From the NCBI GenBank assembly GCA_003674045.1, contig PENC01000019.1, positions 62,001-126,000 on the forward strand: a DNA stretch of 64,000 nucleotides, written 5' to 3'. The DNA is from Streptomyces griseocarneus. GTDB taxonomy: Bacteria > Actinomycetota > Actinomycetes > Streptomycetales > Streptomycetaceae. The notes under the pieces are model-generated. The model did no database searches. It had not been told where the DNA came from and saw nothing but the letters and a program-made list of their open reading frames with translations. How positions within the stretch are numbered: position 1 is the first letter of the stretch; each line of letters starts with the position of its first letter. Positions 34,457 through 43,278 of this stretch are shown here, in pieces. A program made the translations under genes and the position numbers.

Positions 34457-36955
34457 ATGATGCCCCCTGAGGACACGGCGCTTGCGCCCGAGCTGGCCGT
34501 CGTGCTCGCGCAGGTCTCCCTGGACGGGCCCGTGCCGCCGCTGCCGGACCCGGCGGAGCGCACGCGGCTGCGGGAGCGGTGGGGCTGGTCCAAGACCCAG
34601 CTCGGCACCGCGCTGGGGGTATCGCGCGAGACGGTGTGGACCTGGGAGAAGGAACCGCCGCGTACACCCCGCGGCCGGACCGGGCAGCTCTACGCGCGCC
34701 TGCTGGCCCACTTCGCCACCGAACTCGCCCGCGCCACCGACACAGCGCACTCCCCGGCCCCGCCACCCGAGCCCGCCGCCCCGGAGACGGACGTCGTCAC
34801 CCCCGATGAGGAGTCCGAACTGCTCGGCTACGACATCGAGGACCCGCCCGACCTCACGTGGGAGGACACCCCGGCGCCGGCGGCCGCCCAGGAGCCCGAG
34901 TACGACACCCCCGGCTCCTGGACGGAACTGCCCGAGGGCATCACCCGGTCCTGCGCCCGGTGCGGCCAGCCGACCCCGTACCTCGTCGACGGCCGGCCCC
35001 GCCACGTCTACCTGGAGGCCATGGCCCGCATGGGCATGCCGCGGTGCGGCACCCAGCCGGCACCCGCGGCCCCGGTCCCCGCCCCGCCGGTGCCTGCCGT
35101 CCCGGCGCCGGTCACGGTGGCCCCCGCCCCTGCCGTCGCGCCGGTGGCCCCCGCTCCGGCGCAATCCGCTCCGGCCGCCGAGCCCACGCGGCCGCCGGCC
35201 CCGCCGCGCCGACGGGCCACGGCCCCCGCGCCAGCGTCCCGCCGGAAGGCCACCCCCAAACCGCCCGTGCAGCAGGTGGCGCCCGAGCACGCCGACGGCC
35301 CGCTCGCCGTCCTCGACATCACCGACGGCACCCTGACCGCCCACCTCGTCGACGGCCGCACCCTCGCCTGCCCGGCCAAGACCCTCCAGGCCCTCGCCTC
35401 CTGGGCCCTGGACAAAAAGAAGATCCGCCTCGGCTCCGCCAAACTCCACGACAACGGCTTCGACCAGGACCCGCTGCTCGTGCTCACCGAATCCGCCGTC
35501 GCACACTTCGGCCTGCCCATCCACCTGGACGACCAGGAAGACCTCCGCCTGCCCGCCGACCACAAGGCCGTCAAGAACCTCACCCGCGCCGGATGGGAAC
35601 TCACCAAGTCCGGCTTCGGTCCCTGGCCCCGGATCTTCAAGCGCCTCGACGGCAAGCGCCACTGCGTCCAGCTCGCCCTCGTCCCCTGGCACGCCCTGGA
35701 GACCCGCGCCTGGGGCAACGCCGACCAGCTTCCCGCAGCCGAACTCACCCGCCTCCTCGGCTCCTTCGCCGACCTGGTCATCACCCCCCGCGGCACGGTC
35801 GCCGTCAACGCCGAGGAACTCATGACCGCGCTGCGCCCGCCGACCCGGGCCCTGTGGGACGCCGAGAAGAACAAGTACGTCTCGGCCCTGGTGCCCGACA
35901 CCCTGAACGTGGTCGTCGACCCGGCCCCGTGCGAAGCCCCCGACGAGCACCCGCTCGTCGCCGCCGACTACCCCGACGAGGGCCGTAGGCCCGCCAGCGA
36001 AGCCCTCGACGAAGAGGCCTGCATCTGGGTGCGCCCCTTCGGCCTGATCACCGACGACGAGCGCGCACGGACCAGTGTCGTCGCCCTCGACGTCTCCGTC
36101 GCCTACCTCGCGGCCTGCCGCCGTCTCCACGTCGGCACCGGCCCCGCCATCCACCGCCCCCGCAACCCCGACTTCGACCCCGACCTGCCCGGCTCGTGGT
36201 ACGTGGACCTCTCGCACATCGAGCTCGACCCCCGGCTGCCCAACCCCTTCACCTCCAGCGGCGAGCGCCCCGAAGGCCCCGCCTGGTACGCCACGCCCAC
36301 CGTCGCCTACGCCGTCGAACTCTGCGCCACCGTCCGGCCCATCGAAGCGTGGGTCCGCGAGACCCACAGCCCCTACCTCCAGCCCTGGTACGACCGGCTG
36401 CGCGCCGCCTACCTGACCACGATGGCCGACCTCGGCGTCACCTCCAGCCTCGGCGACGAGGAGTTCCTCGCCGCGATGGCCACCTACAAGGGCGGTGACC
36501 CGGCACTGGTGACCCTGGCCACCGCCATCAAGTCCACCGCCAAGGCGGGCATCGGCAAGCTCCGCCAGCGCCCCACCGGCCTCGACTACGCCTTCGGCGA
36601 CCCGTGGCCGGCCCTGCACCGCAAGACCTGGCGGCCCGACATCCGCGCCATGATCCTCTCGAAGGCCCGCATCAACATGCACCGCAAGATGCGGAACCTC
36701 GCCGACACCGCGGACCGGTACCCGCTCGCGGTCAACACCGACTGCGTCGTCTACGCCGCTGACGACCTCTCTCCGCTGCCCATCCTGCTCGGCCCCGACG
36801 GCCAGCCCGTACGCGGCGGCTTCCGCCTCGGCGTCAACCCCGGCTCCGTCAAGCACCAGGGCTCCCAGACCATGGCCTGGGCACTGGACCTGCTCACCGA
36901 CAACGTGAACATCGCCAACGAGATCAAGGACGCCAGCCTCGTGCCGGCCGCCTGA
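34457..36955 (+). CDS. tap: Telomere-associated protein Tap
   Basis: The protein has 832 residues, larger than the about 720-740 I recall for chromosomal Tap. An N-terminal Xre-type helix-turn-helix (residues 35-66, RLRERWGWSKTQLGTALGVSRETVWTWEKE) is followed by a Pro/Ala linker and a large conserved C-terminal part ending with LAVNTDCVVYAADD ... GGFRLGVNPGSVKHQGSQTMAWAL, typical of Tap. Tap binds the 3' overhang at Streptomyces telomeres and recruits the terminal protein Tpg. It is followed after 23 bp by tpg, as in known replicons. GGAGG precedes a double ATG at 34457/34460. Confidence 0.92.
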   Translation: MMPPEDTALAPELAVVLAQVSLDGPVPPLPDPAERTRLRERWGWSKTQLGTALGVSRETVWTWEKEPPRTPRGRTGQLYARLLAHFATELARATDTAHSPAPPPEPAAPETDVVTPDEESELLGYDIEDPPDLTWEDTPAPAAAQEPEYDTPGSWTELPEGITRSCARCGQPTPYLVDGRPRHVYLEAMARMGMPRCGTQPAPAAPVPAPPVPAVPAPVTVAPAPAVAPVAPAPAQSAPAAEPTRPPAPPRRRATAPAPASRRKATPKPPVQQVAPEHADGPLAVLDITDGTLTAHLVDGRTLACPAKTLQALASWALDKKKIRLGSAKLHDNGFDQDPLLVLTESAVAHFGLPIHLDDQEDLRLPADHKAVKNLTRAGWELTKSGFGPWPRIFKRLDGKRHCVQLALVPWHALETRAWGNADQLPAAELTRLLGSFADLVITPRGTVAVNAEELMTALRPPTRALWDAEKNKYVSALVPDTLNVVVDPAPCEAPDEHPLVAADYPDEGRRPASEALDEEACIWVRPFGLITDDERARTSVVALDVSVAYLAACRRLHVGTGPAIHRPRNPDFDPDLPGSWYVDLSHIELDPRLPNPFTSSGERPEGPAWYATPTVAYAVELCATVRPIEAWVRETHSPYLQPWYDRLRAAYLTTMADLGVTSSLGDEEFLAAMATYKGGDPALVTLATAIKSTAKAGIGKLRQRPTGLDYAFGDPWPALHRKTWRPDIRAMILSKARINMHRKMRNLADTADRYPLAVNTDCVVYAADDLSPLPILLGPDGQPVRGGFRLGVNPGSVKHQGSQTMAWALDLLTDNVNIANEIKDASLVPAA

Positions 36956-36978
36956 GACCTAAGGAACCGTGACCCATC

Positions 36979-37557
36979 GTGGGACTGTTCGAAGACAGCC
37001 TGGAGGAAGCCGTGGACACGGCCTTCTCCCAGCCGATCCCCAAGACCCTCGGCGCCCGGATCCGCTTCCTCCTTAAGCAGGAGAAGGAGCTCAGCCGCGC
37101 CGAGGCCGCCCGCGCCGTCGCCGAGCTGATCGGCAAGAGCCAGCGCACCGTCGAGCGCTACCGCGACAACGAGATCAAATCCGCCAAACCGGAAACCGCC
37201 GCCGTCATCGAGGCGGAGGTCAAGAAGCTCTGGCAACCGCTCGTCCGCGCCCGCCGCCTCCAGGACGCCATCACCACCAAGGGCATCAAGGTCGACGTCC
37301 GCGGCAAGTTCGGCTTCACCTCCCCCCGCGGCACCACCAATGACCCCCGCTACCGGCGCCTGACCCGACGCCTGGATGCGGACGTCGCACGCCGGCTCTA
37401 CGAGGCCAGGGCCGCCGGCGCCAGCGACGACGAATTCGCCCAGATCGTCGCCGACGGGCTGCGCGACGACTACTTCACCGACGGCGGCACCCGTGCTCAA
37501 ACTCTGCAGGAGGTCGAGCTCACCGACATCGATCACATCCGCTTCAAGCTGGGCTGA
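36979..37557 (+). CDS. tpg: Terminal protein Tpg
   Basis: The 192-residue protein (family about 184) has IPKTLGARIRFLLKQEKELSRAEAARAVAELIGKSQRTVERYRDN (helix-turn-helix), WQPLVRARRLQDA, VDVRGKFGFTSPRGTTNDPRYRRLT and the end YFTDGGTRAQTLQEVELTDIDHIRF, all hallmarks of Tpg. It is covalently bound to the 5' ends of linear Streptomyces DNA and serves as primer for telomere completion. GTG 36979 is used; AAGGAA lies 12 nt upstream. It forms an operon with tap. Confidence 0.94.
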   Translation: MGLFEDSLEEAVDTAFSQPIPKTLGARIRFLLKQEKELSRAEAARAVAELIGKSQRTVERYRDNEIKSAKPETAAVIEAEVKKLWQPLVRARRLQDAITTKGIKVDVRGKFGFTSPRGTTNDPRYRRLTRRLDADVARRLYEARAAGASDDEFAQIVADGLRDDYFTDGGTRAQTLQEVELTDIDHIRFKLG

Positions 37558-37646
37558 CCCCAACCTGCGACAGCGAAGTCGGGAACTGACCAGCTCGGGG
37601 ACCCGAACGGGTAGGACTCCCAGAGCGCGGGCCGCCGGGGCCGAGG

Positions 37647-38180
37647 TCATGCGCGGCTGTGAGGACGGGAGCAGGGGGTACTGTCGTCCCACACCGACGT
37701 ATTGCAGTGGTGCCACCCGCCGGGACCAGTCTCGTCGGGTGGCTGCTGCGGGTCGTAGTGACCGATCTCGCGGGTGCACACGATCCAGTCGCCGGAGGAC
37801 GACTCGATCGTGCTTGCGTTGCACAGGTCGTTGGCCTCCCCGGTCAGCTCGAGGATTCGGCGCCGCGCCATGGTATTCGCTGGGGTTGTGGCAATGCAGT
37901 AGCGGGCGAACGCGCGCAGCCGGTGAACCTCGGCCGCCTCGCGGTCCAGCCGCGCTTCCTCCACCCGCACGATCCGGTACAGCCCCGTGCTGAACAGGCT
38001 GCTCCCTCTGCTCGTCCGGCGGATCTTGCGTACCGCCTCCTCCACCGACCCGGCCATGACGTGGGAGGTGAAGTAGGTGGCTCCGGGGTGCGCGTTGTCG
38101 ACGCAGTGAGCCACAACCCGGTATTCACGTAACGGCTGCTCGTCGCGGCCGGACGCGTTCACTGGCACCGTGGCGGTCAT
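37647..38180 (-). CDS. Hypothetical protein
   Basis: The 177-residue protein is convergent to tpg. A compact N-terminal unit (REYRVVAHCVDNAHPGATYFTSHVMAGSVEEAVRKIRR) is followed by a helical centre and an end with Cys and His (WIVCTREIGHYDPQQPPDETGPGGWHHCN) that may bind zinc. AAGGAG lies 9 nt before ATG 38180. No family is recognised. Confidence 0.6.
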   Translation of the reverse strand: MTATVPVNASGRDEQPLREYRVVAHCVDNAHPGATYFTSHVMAGSVEEAVRKIRRTSRGSSLFSTGLYRIVRVEEARLDREAAEVHRLRAFARYCIATTPANTMARRRILELTGEANDLCNASTIESSSGDWIVCTREIGHYDPQQPPDETGPGGWHHCNTSVWDDSTPCSRPHSRA

Positions 38181-38562
38181 GGTGGGCACTCCTTGATCGG
38201 GGGAGGGGCACTGCGCAGCCCGCTGGGATCCGGAAGGGACTCGAAGCGGATCCCCAGAGGCTGGCGCCGGCTGTCCTGGCGTCGAATGGTTGGCCAGGAA
38301 GCGGAAGGTCACCCGCTCGCGCCTCCCCCTATCGAATCGCCCTCCGCATTCAAAGGTTCCCGATCTTCGGTACTGGTGAGAGAAAGGCTGTCGATGAGCA
38401 CTTGTGACAAGTCGAATGCCTCATCGGTGACATCCAGGCTGCCTCGAGCGGTCCTGTCCGCCAGATCAGCCGACTTCGCTGGTGACAACTTCTGCGCTTC
38501 GGCTCACTGAGACGCAGAGTCGAAGCACAGCGGTAGTCCTTCGGAAGGTGCGGTGCAAGGGG
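38181..38562. other. Intergenic region without a supported gene
   Basis: The only short frame of note is 38394-38510 (38 residues, two cysteines, GAAAGG upstream), too weak to call. The region otherwise shows no structured element. Confidence 0.4.
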
Positions 38563-39258
38563 TCAGGTGGCTGCTTTGAGTGTGGCTTTGGCCAGCGCGG
38601 TGAGCGGGGAGGGCCGGCCCTTTGCGGTGGCTCGTACGGCGGGCCAGTCGACCTCGGGGTGCTGTGCGGGTACGGCGTCGATGTCCGCCGCGCGGAACAG
38701 CGGAACATCGACGCGCCCGGCCCGGCCGGCGAAGAGGCGGACTTCGCGCCATTCGACCGGCTCGACCCACTTCAGGTCCTTGTGGATCCGGTCGAAATCC
38801 CGCCGCCGGACGCCCAGTCGCTCGGCGGCCTGGTCCGAGCCGAGCCCGGCGTGGGCATGCACCAGGTCCGGGAGGTCGCTGCGGCGGCAGACCTCGTCGA
38901 CCTGGTCGGGGTTGAGCAGCTCGTAGTCCGAGTTGCCGCTGAGGTCGGTCAGCAGCTCCAGGTCGATCAGGCGGCGCACCAGGAAGGTGGTCACGGACAG
39001 TCTCGCGTCGGGCTGGTTGGGTGTGCCGAGCTGCTCGGCGATCCGGTCGGCGGCGGTGCTGCCGTAAATGGGCTCCCGGGGCATCGACGCGCGGATGGCC
39101 TCGGCGTCCATGGCCTCGACCGCGGAGCGCGTCCACTGCCGCGGGCCGGCGTCCGGGGGTGCGATGGCGCCGGCGTGGCGGGCCCATCGGAACAGGGCGA
39201 TGGGCACTCTCAGCCGCTGGGCGGCCTGTGAGGAGTCGTACTGGGTGCGTGGTGTCAC
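38563..39258 (-). CDS. Winged-helix DNA-binding protein (predicted)
   Basis: The 231-residue protein has two helix-turn-helix-like units: SSQAAQRLRVPIALFRWARHAG (residues 8-30) and SDQAAERLGVRRRDFDRIHKDLKWV (about 145-170), the latter followed by strands like a wing (VRLFAGRAGRVDVPLFRAADID). It may be an excisionase-like or replication/transfer regulator. GTG 39258 follows AGAGAGGA. A TTGACA box (39324-39329) lies upstream on its strand. Confidence 0.6.
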   Translation of the reverse strand: MTPRTQYDSSQAAQRLRVPIALFRWARHAGAIAPPDAGPRQWTRSAVEAMDAEAIRASMPREPIYGSTAADRIAEQLGTPNQPDARLSVTTFLVRRLIDLELLTDLSGNSDYELLNPDQVDEVCRRSDLPDLVHAHAGLGSDQAAERLGVRRRDFDRIHKDLKWVEPVEWREVRLFAGRAGRVDVPLFRAADIDAVPAQHPEVDWPAVRATAKGRPSPLTALAKATLKAAT

Positions 39259-39768
39259 GAGGGATGGTCCTCTCTTGACGTACCCGACAGATCGATGCAA
39301 AACATGGCAGACATGTATAAAAGTGTCAATAGCTCTACGGGCTAAGGCAGTTGCGGCGCGGGAGGCGGGGGCGGGGCAGGCCGGAATGGGCGGGGGCACG
39401 CCTGGGGCGGGAGCCGGTGGGGCTTGCCCTCTCCTGCAAGTCGGACGCGAGGCCGGTCGGTGCGGCGCCGGGTCTGCGGCACAAGGCCCCTGCGCTCCGC
39501 GGCCGGTCTCCGACGCTGGAAGCTGATGGGATCTCAGTGCCCCGTCGGGTGGGCGCCCACCTGCGGGGGTGCGCCGGCTGACCGTGGTGTGCCTGGGCTG
39601 TCGGCTGCTGACGCCGGTTCGGGAAGTGGTGGCAGTGTCGATGCCGCAGCCGAAGACCGGCGTGTGGATGTGTCTCCGAAGCCCGGCCAATCCACCCTCT
39701 AGGTTTAAGGCCCCTAAACCGGCGGACCCGTGATAGGGTTTAAGGACCTTAAACCGTGGAGGTGTGGC
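39259..39768. other. Divergent regulatory region
   Basis: The region lies between the winged-helix gene (minus) and the RHH gene (plus). It contains TTGACA (39324-39329, minus) in an AT-rich patch and two operators at 39702-39755. Between 39340 and 39690 frames exist but none looks like a gene. Confidence 0.5.
39702..39755. promoter_or_regulatory. Twin 19-bp operators of the RHH repressor
   Basis: A perfect palindrome GGTTTAAGGACCTTAAACC lies at 39737-39755 and a copy with one arm mismatch at 39702-39720, 35 bp apart. A TAGGGT -10 box (39734-39739) overlaps the second. The site ends 14 bp before GTG 39769. Autorepression by the RHH protein is likely (inference). Confidence 0.7.
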
Positions 39769-40284
39769 GTGCAGATCCCCTACATCAGCATCGATTCGGC
39801 CAGTTCCGGAACCATCCAGCACGGCGTCTTCGACTCCTCCGAAGCAGAGGAGTTCGAGGGTGTCGGACCGGACAGCCCGGACAGCATGGAGATCACGGAG
39901 TGGCTGTACCGGGTTCCGGGATCATCCGCTTTTGGCGACCTGTGGGTTCTCCTGCACAGTCGGACGGGCGGTGATGCTCAGGTCGTCTACGAGTCCGTCG
40001 AAGCCGATCGGGCGCGGGACTGGCTGGAAGGCAACGGCTACCCGGAGGTGGCCAAACGCCATTTCGCGCGCCCGCGGGGCGGCCGCCCGTCCATCGGGCC
40101 CAAGGTCAAGACGAGCGTTACGCAGCGAACCTACGACCGGATCCAGGAAGACATGGAACGGTGGGGGCTCGGCGAGGCCGAAGTCGTGCGGGTCCGCCTT
40201 GAACTCGGCTACGTCGACAGGACATTTGAACGCGTGCAGCGATTGCACGAGCTGGACATGACCGCAGCCCGGCGCAAGGCCTGA
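39769..40284 (+). CDS. Ribbon-helix-helix regulator
   Basis: The 171-residue protein has an acidic N-terminal part (about 1-100) of unknown fold and a C-terminal GRPSIGPKVKTSVTQRTYDR ... WGLGEAEVVRVRLELGYVD, the signature of CopG/Arc-type ribbon-helix-helix domains (GRPxIG..V, then a helix pair). GTG 39769 follows GGAGGTG at 5 nt. Two palindromes lie just upstream. The helicase gene starts 1 bp after its stop, so both form one operon under its control. Confidence 0.75.
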   Translation: MQIPYISIDSASSGTIQHGVFDSSEAEEFEGVGPDSPDSMEITEWLYRVPGSSAFGDLWVLLHSRTGGDAQVVYESVEADRARDWLEGNGYPEVAKRHFARPRGGRPSIGPKVKTSVTQRTYDRIQEDMERWGLGEAEVVRVRLELGYVDRTFERVQRLHELDMTAARRKA

Positions 40285-40285
40285 C

Positions 40286-42700
40286 ATGCCGGCACCCGTC
40301 ACACCCGCCACCGCTGACGCGCCTCCCAAGGTGCGGCTGTTCTCGCACCAGTCCCGGGCCGTTCAAGCCGCCCACACCGCTCTGCGTCACACGGCCCGGA
40401 CCTCCGTGGTGATGGCCTGCGGCACCGGAAAGACGTACGTCGCCGAGCGCATCGCTGCCCGCGTCGCCCCGCAGGGCACCCGCCTGGTGCTGCTGCCCAC
40501 CCTGGAACTGCTCGCCCAGACCATCGACGACTGGCGCACCGCCGGCATGACCGGCCCCGTGCTCGCCCTGTGCTCCAAGCGCCCGCCCACCGCCGCCGAG
40601 CTAGTTCCCTACACCACCAACCCGGACGTTCTGACCGCCGCTGTCCACCAGAACCCCGACCTCACCGTCTTCGGCACGTACCACTCCCTCGGCCGCGTCG
40701 TGGCCGCCCACCACGACTGCGCCTTGCCGCCCTGGTCGTTCATCGCCGTCGACGAGGCCCACCGCACCAGCGGTGACCTCGGCAAACGCTGGGCCGCCGT
40801 CCACGACGACGCCCTCGTTCCCGCACACAAAAGGCTCTACCTCACCGCCACCCCCAGAATCTGGTCCGCCGGCGAGCCCGGCGAAGACGAAGACCCCACC
40901 CTCGTCGCCTCCATGGACGACCCCACCCTCTACGGCGAGACCTGCTACCGCCTTCCGCTCGCCGAGGCCATCGACATGGACCTCCTGGCCGACTACCGCG
41001 TCGTCGTCATGGAAGTCCACGAGGCCACCATCCGCACCCGCCTCGGCATCTCCGACAAGGCCACCGAAGGCGAACTGCGCCAGGCCGCCCTCCAGATCGC
41101 CGTGCTGCGCGCCATGGCCGAACTCGACCTGCGCCGCGCCGTCTCCTTCCACCACCGCATCGACGACGCCCACTCCTTCGCCGCCACCCTCCCCAAGACC
41201 GCCGCCCGCCTCTACGCCCTCGACCCCACCGGCACCGGCTGCCCCGACCCCAGCGAACTGTGGGCCACCGCGATCGACGGCACCATGGACCCCGCCGTAC
41301 GCCGACACCTCCTCGACCGGTTCGACGGCCAGCCGGGCGACGGCCTGGAGCCCGCGCACCGCACGCTGATCGCCAACGCCCGACTCCTCGGCGAAGGCGT
41401 CAACATCCCCGCCATCGACACCGTCATCTTCGCGGACCCCAAGGAGTCCATCGTCGACACGGTCCAGGCCGTCGGCCGGGCCCTTCGGCAAAAGCCCGGC
41501 CAGGGCAAGAAGGCCACCCTGATCGTCCCCGTCTACGTCGCCCCCGGCGAGGACACCGACGACCTGCTGAACTCCAACCTCTACAAGCCGCTCTGGAGAG
41601 TCCTCCAGGCCCTTCGCGCGCACGACGACCGCATCGCCGACCGGCTCGCCGTCCCCCAGCAGCCCTCCCGCACCACACCCGATGGCGAGGAAGAAGGCGA
41701 GGCGCCCCCGGTCGACGTCGTCTTCGACCGGCCCTTCCCCGCCGACACCATCGCCCAGGCCTTCCGGCTGCGCGTCCTGCACCCCCGCGACGCCTCCTTC
41801 CGCCGCGGCCTGGAAGCCGCCACCGCCTACTACGAGACGTACGGCCACCTCGACGTACCCCAGCTCCACGACGACGAGCACGACTTCGCGCTGGGCCGCT
41901 GGATCAACCGCATGCGCAAGGCCTACGCGGCCGGCACCCTCAAGCCCCGCCAGATCAAGGCCCTCGAACAGATCGGCATGATCTGGAACCTCCGCACCCA
42001 GGCCGCCGAACGCGGCCTGCTCCACGCCGCCCAGTGGGCCGGGCGCCACGGCCACCTCGCCGTCCCCACCGACGAGATGATCGGCGACTACGCCTTCGGC
42101 CGCTGGCTCACCAACCGGCGGCGCGCCGCCCGCGAACGTGCCGCACAAGGACTCGCACCCGACCCCACCGACACCGCCCTCACCGAGCTCGACCCCTGGT
42201 GGAACCCCCCGTGGCCGATCAGCTGGCAGCGCCTGTACTACACCGCCCGCACCTACGCCGAGGCCGCTGTCACCCTCGACGACCTGCCGAGCGACTTCCT
42301 CACCGACGACGACGAACCCCTGGGCGAATGGGTGCGCACCCAGAGCCTCACCTTCCACACCCTCCACCCCGAACAGGCCCGGCTCGTCACCGAACTCGGC
42401 ATCACCCCCCTCGCTCCCGCCGAAGACGAACCCCCGCAGCCCACCGGCCGCGCCGGCCGCCAGCAGCGACAGCTTGAGACGGGCCTGGCGGGCGTCGAGG
42501 CCTTCCGCGCCCGCGAAGGCCACGTCCACATCCGCCAGCGCGACACCGTCACCCTCAACGGCGAGGACTACAAGGTCGGCCAGTGGCTCAACAACCTCCG
42601 CAAACGCTGGGACACCCTGCCCCCCGAACACCTCCAGGCCGTCACCGCCGCCGGACTCACCCGCCACGCCCAGCCGACTGCCGGCGGCACCAACCTGTAG
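40286..42700 (+). CDS. DEAH-box helicase with helicase-associated repeats
   Basis: The 804-residue SF2 helicase has motif I ACGTGKT (46-50 core), motif II DEAH (156-159), motif III TATP (187-190) and motif VI QAVGRALRQ (near 394). After residue 500 come at least three helicase-associated repeats (FRRGLEAATAYYETYGHLDVP ... LGRWINRMRKAYAAGTLKPRQ; then GLLHAAQWAGRHGHLAVP; then GLAGVEAFRAREGHVHI). Such helicases occur near ends of Streptomyces linear replicons and resemble what has been called TtrA, a terminal helicase tied to transfer; I cannot prove that identity. It is coupled to the RHH gene. Confidence 0.85.
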   Translation: MPAPVTPATADAPPKVRLFSHQSRAVQAAHTALRHTARTSVVMACGTGKTYVAERIAARVAPQGTRLVLLPTLELLAQTIDDWRTAGMTGPVLALCSKRPPTAAELVPYTTNPDVLTAAVHQNPDLTVFGTYHSLGRVVAAHHDCALPPWSFIAVDEAHRTSGDLGKRWAAVHDDALVPAHKRLYLTATPRIWSAGEPGEDEDPTLVASMDDPTLYGETCYRLPLAEAIDMDLLADYRVVVMEVHEATIRTRLGISDKATEGELRQAALQIAVLRAMAELDLRRAVSFHHRIDDAHSFAATLPKTAARLYALDPTGTGCPDPSELWATAIDGTMDPAVRRHLLDRFDGQPGDGLEPAHRTLIANARLLGEGVNIPAIDTVIFADPKESIVDTVQAVGRALRQKPGQGKKATLIVPVYVAPGEDTDDLLNSNLYKPLWRVLQALRAHDDRIADRLAVPQQPSRTTPDGEEEGEAPPVDVVFDRPFPADTIAQAFRLRVLHPRDASFRRGLEAATAYYETYGHLDVPQLHDDEHDFALGRWINRMRKAYAAGTLKPRQIKALEQIGMIWNLRTQAAERGLLHAAQWAGRHGHLAVPTDEMIGDYAFGRWLTNRRRAARERAAQGLAPDPTDTALTELDPWWNPPWPISWQRLYYTARTYAEAAVTLDDLPSDFLTDDDEPLGEWVRTQSLTFHTLHPEQARLVTELGITPLAPAEDEPPQPTGRAGRQQRQLETGLAGVEAFRAREGHVHIRQRDTVTLNGEDYKVGQWLNNLRKRWDTLPPEHLQAVTAAGLTRHAQPTAGGTNL

Positions 42701-43278
42701 ACGGTCCGCCGACGTTGGCACGGTCCGGCCTGAGGGAAGACCCCGACGGAACGCAAGCCAGTACACCGATGGGCCGTCGGGGCGGACGAACCTCCTCCGG
42801 AGCGTCGGCGCGCAACCTCCGACGTGGCCACGCCGCTGCCGGGATGCGCAACTCGGGAAACGATCACGCCACGGGCAACATCACCCCGCCACGGAGTTGC
42901 GCCGATGCACGGCGGCTCCCGCGCCCGGTCGACCGCCGGCCCCAGCGCGGACGAGGTGTCCGCCGCGATCCTGACCGACCCGCATATCGCCCTCGCGGCC
43001 GCCGCCGCACTCCAACGAAGGGGCGACGCTGCGACTGCGCTGCACCACCTCGGGGTGTTACCGGACCGTGCTGCGCCGCTCAGGAAACCTGTCTCGTCGG
43101 GCACCCTGAGCGGAGGCCCGTCGAACTGAGCAGCAGTGCGCGTGGGCAGACACAGCACGTCCCGTCAGCGGCAGGTACGGCCTCGGGCCGGACTACCCCC
43201 AGGAGTAGCTCCTGCCGGGTTCTGTTCCGGCCGTGCAGGAAGATGCCCGCTCGTCGGCTGGTAGTCGCCGAGCGGCCT
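42701..43278. other. Region with one possible small gene
   Basis: Only the frame at 42905-43129 is a candidate. The rest has no gene-like codon use and no strong hairpin that I can verify. Confidence 0.4.
42905..43129 (+). CDS. Possible small protein, 74 residues
   Basis: ATG 42905 has GGAG 8 nt upstream. The first 50 codons have third-position G/C bias (SADEVSAAILTDPHIALAAAAALQRRGDAATALHHLG), then it fades. It contains a TTA codon at Leu of GVLP, the codon read by the bldA tRNA, which would tie expression to development if the gene is real. No family is known. Confidence 0.35.
   Translation: MHGGSRARSTAGPSADEVSAAILTDPHIALAAAAALQRRGDAATALHHLGVLPDRAAPLRKPVSSGTLSGGPSN

Noticed and set aside
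34430..36856. Minus-strand frame of 808 codons opposite tap
   Set aside because: Low-complexity Gly/Asp/Val-rich translation with no motif; tap on the other strand is certain.
38394..38510. 38-residue frame with two cysteines, considered as a peptide precursor
   Set aside because: No modifying enzyme nearby, low codon bias, no sign of conservation.
40601..42766. Minus-strand frame of 721 codons opposite the DEAH helicase
   Set aside because: Gly/Val/Asp-rich shadow; helicase motifs are intact on the plus strand.
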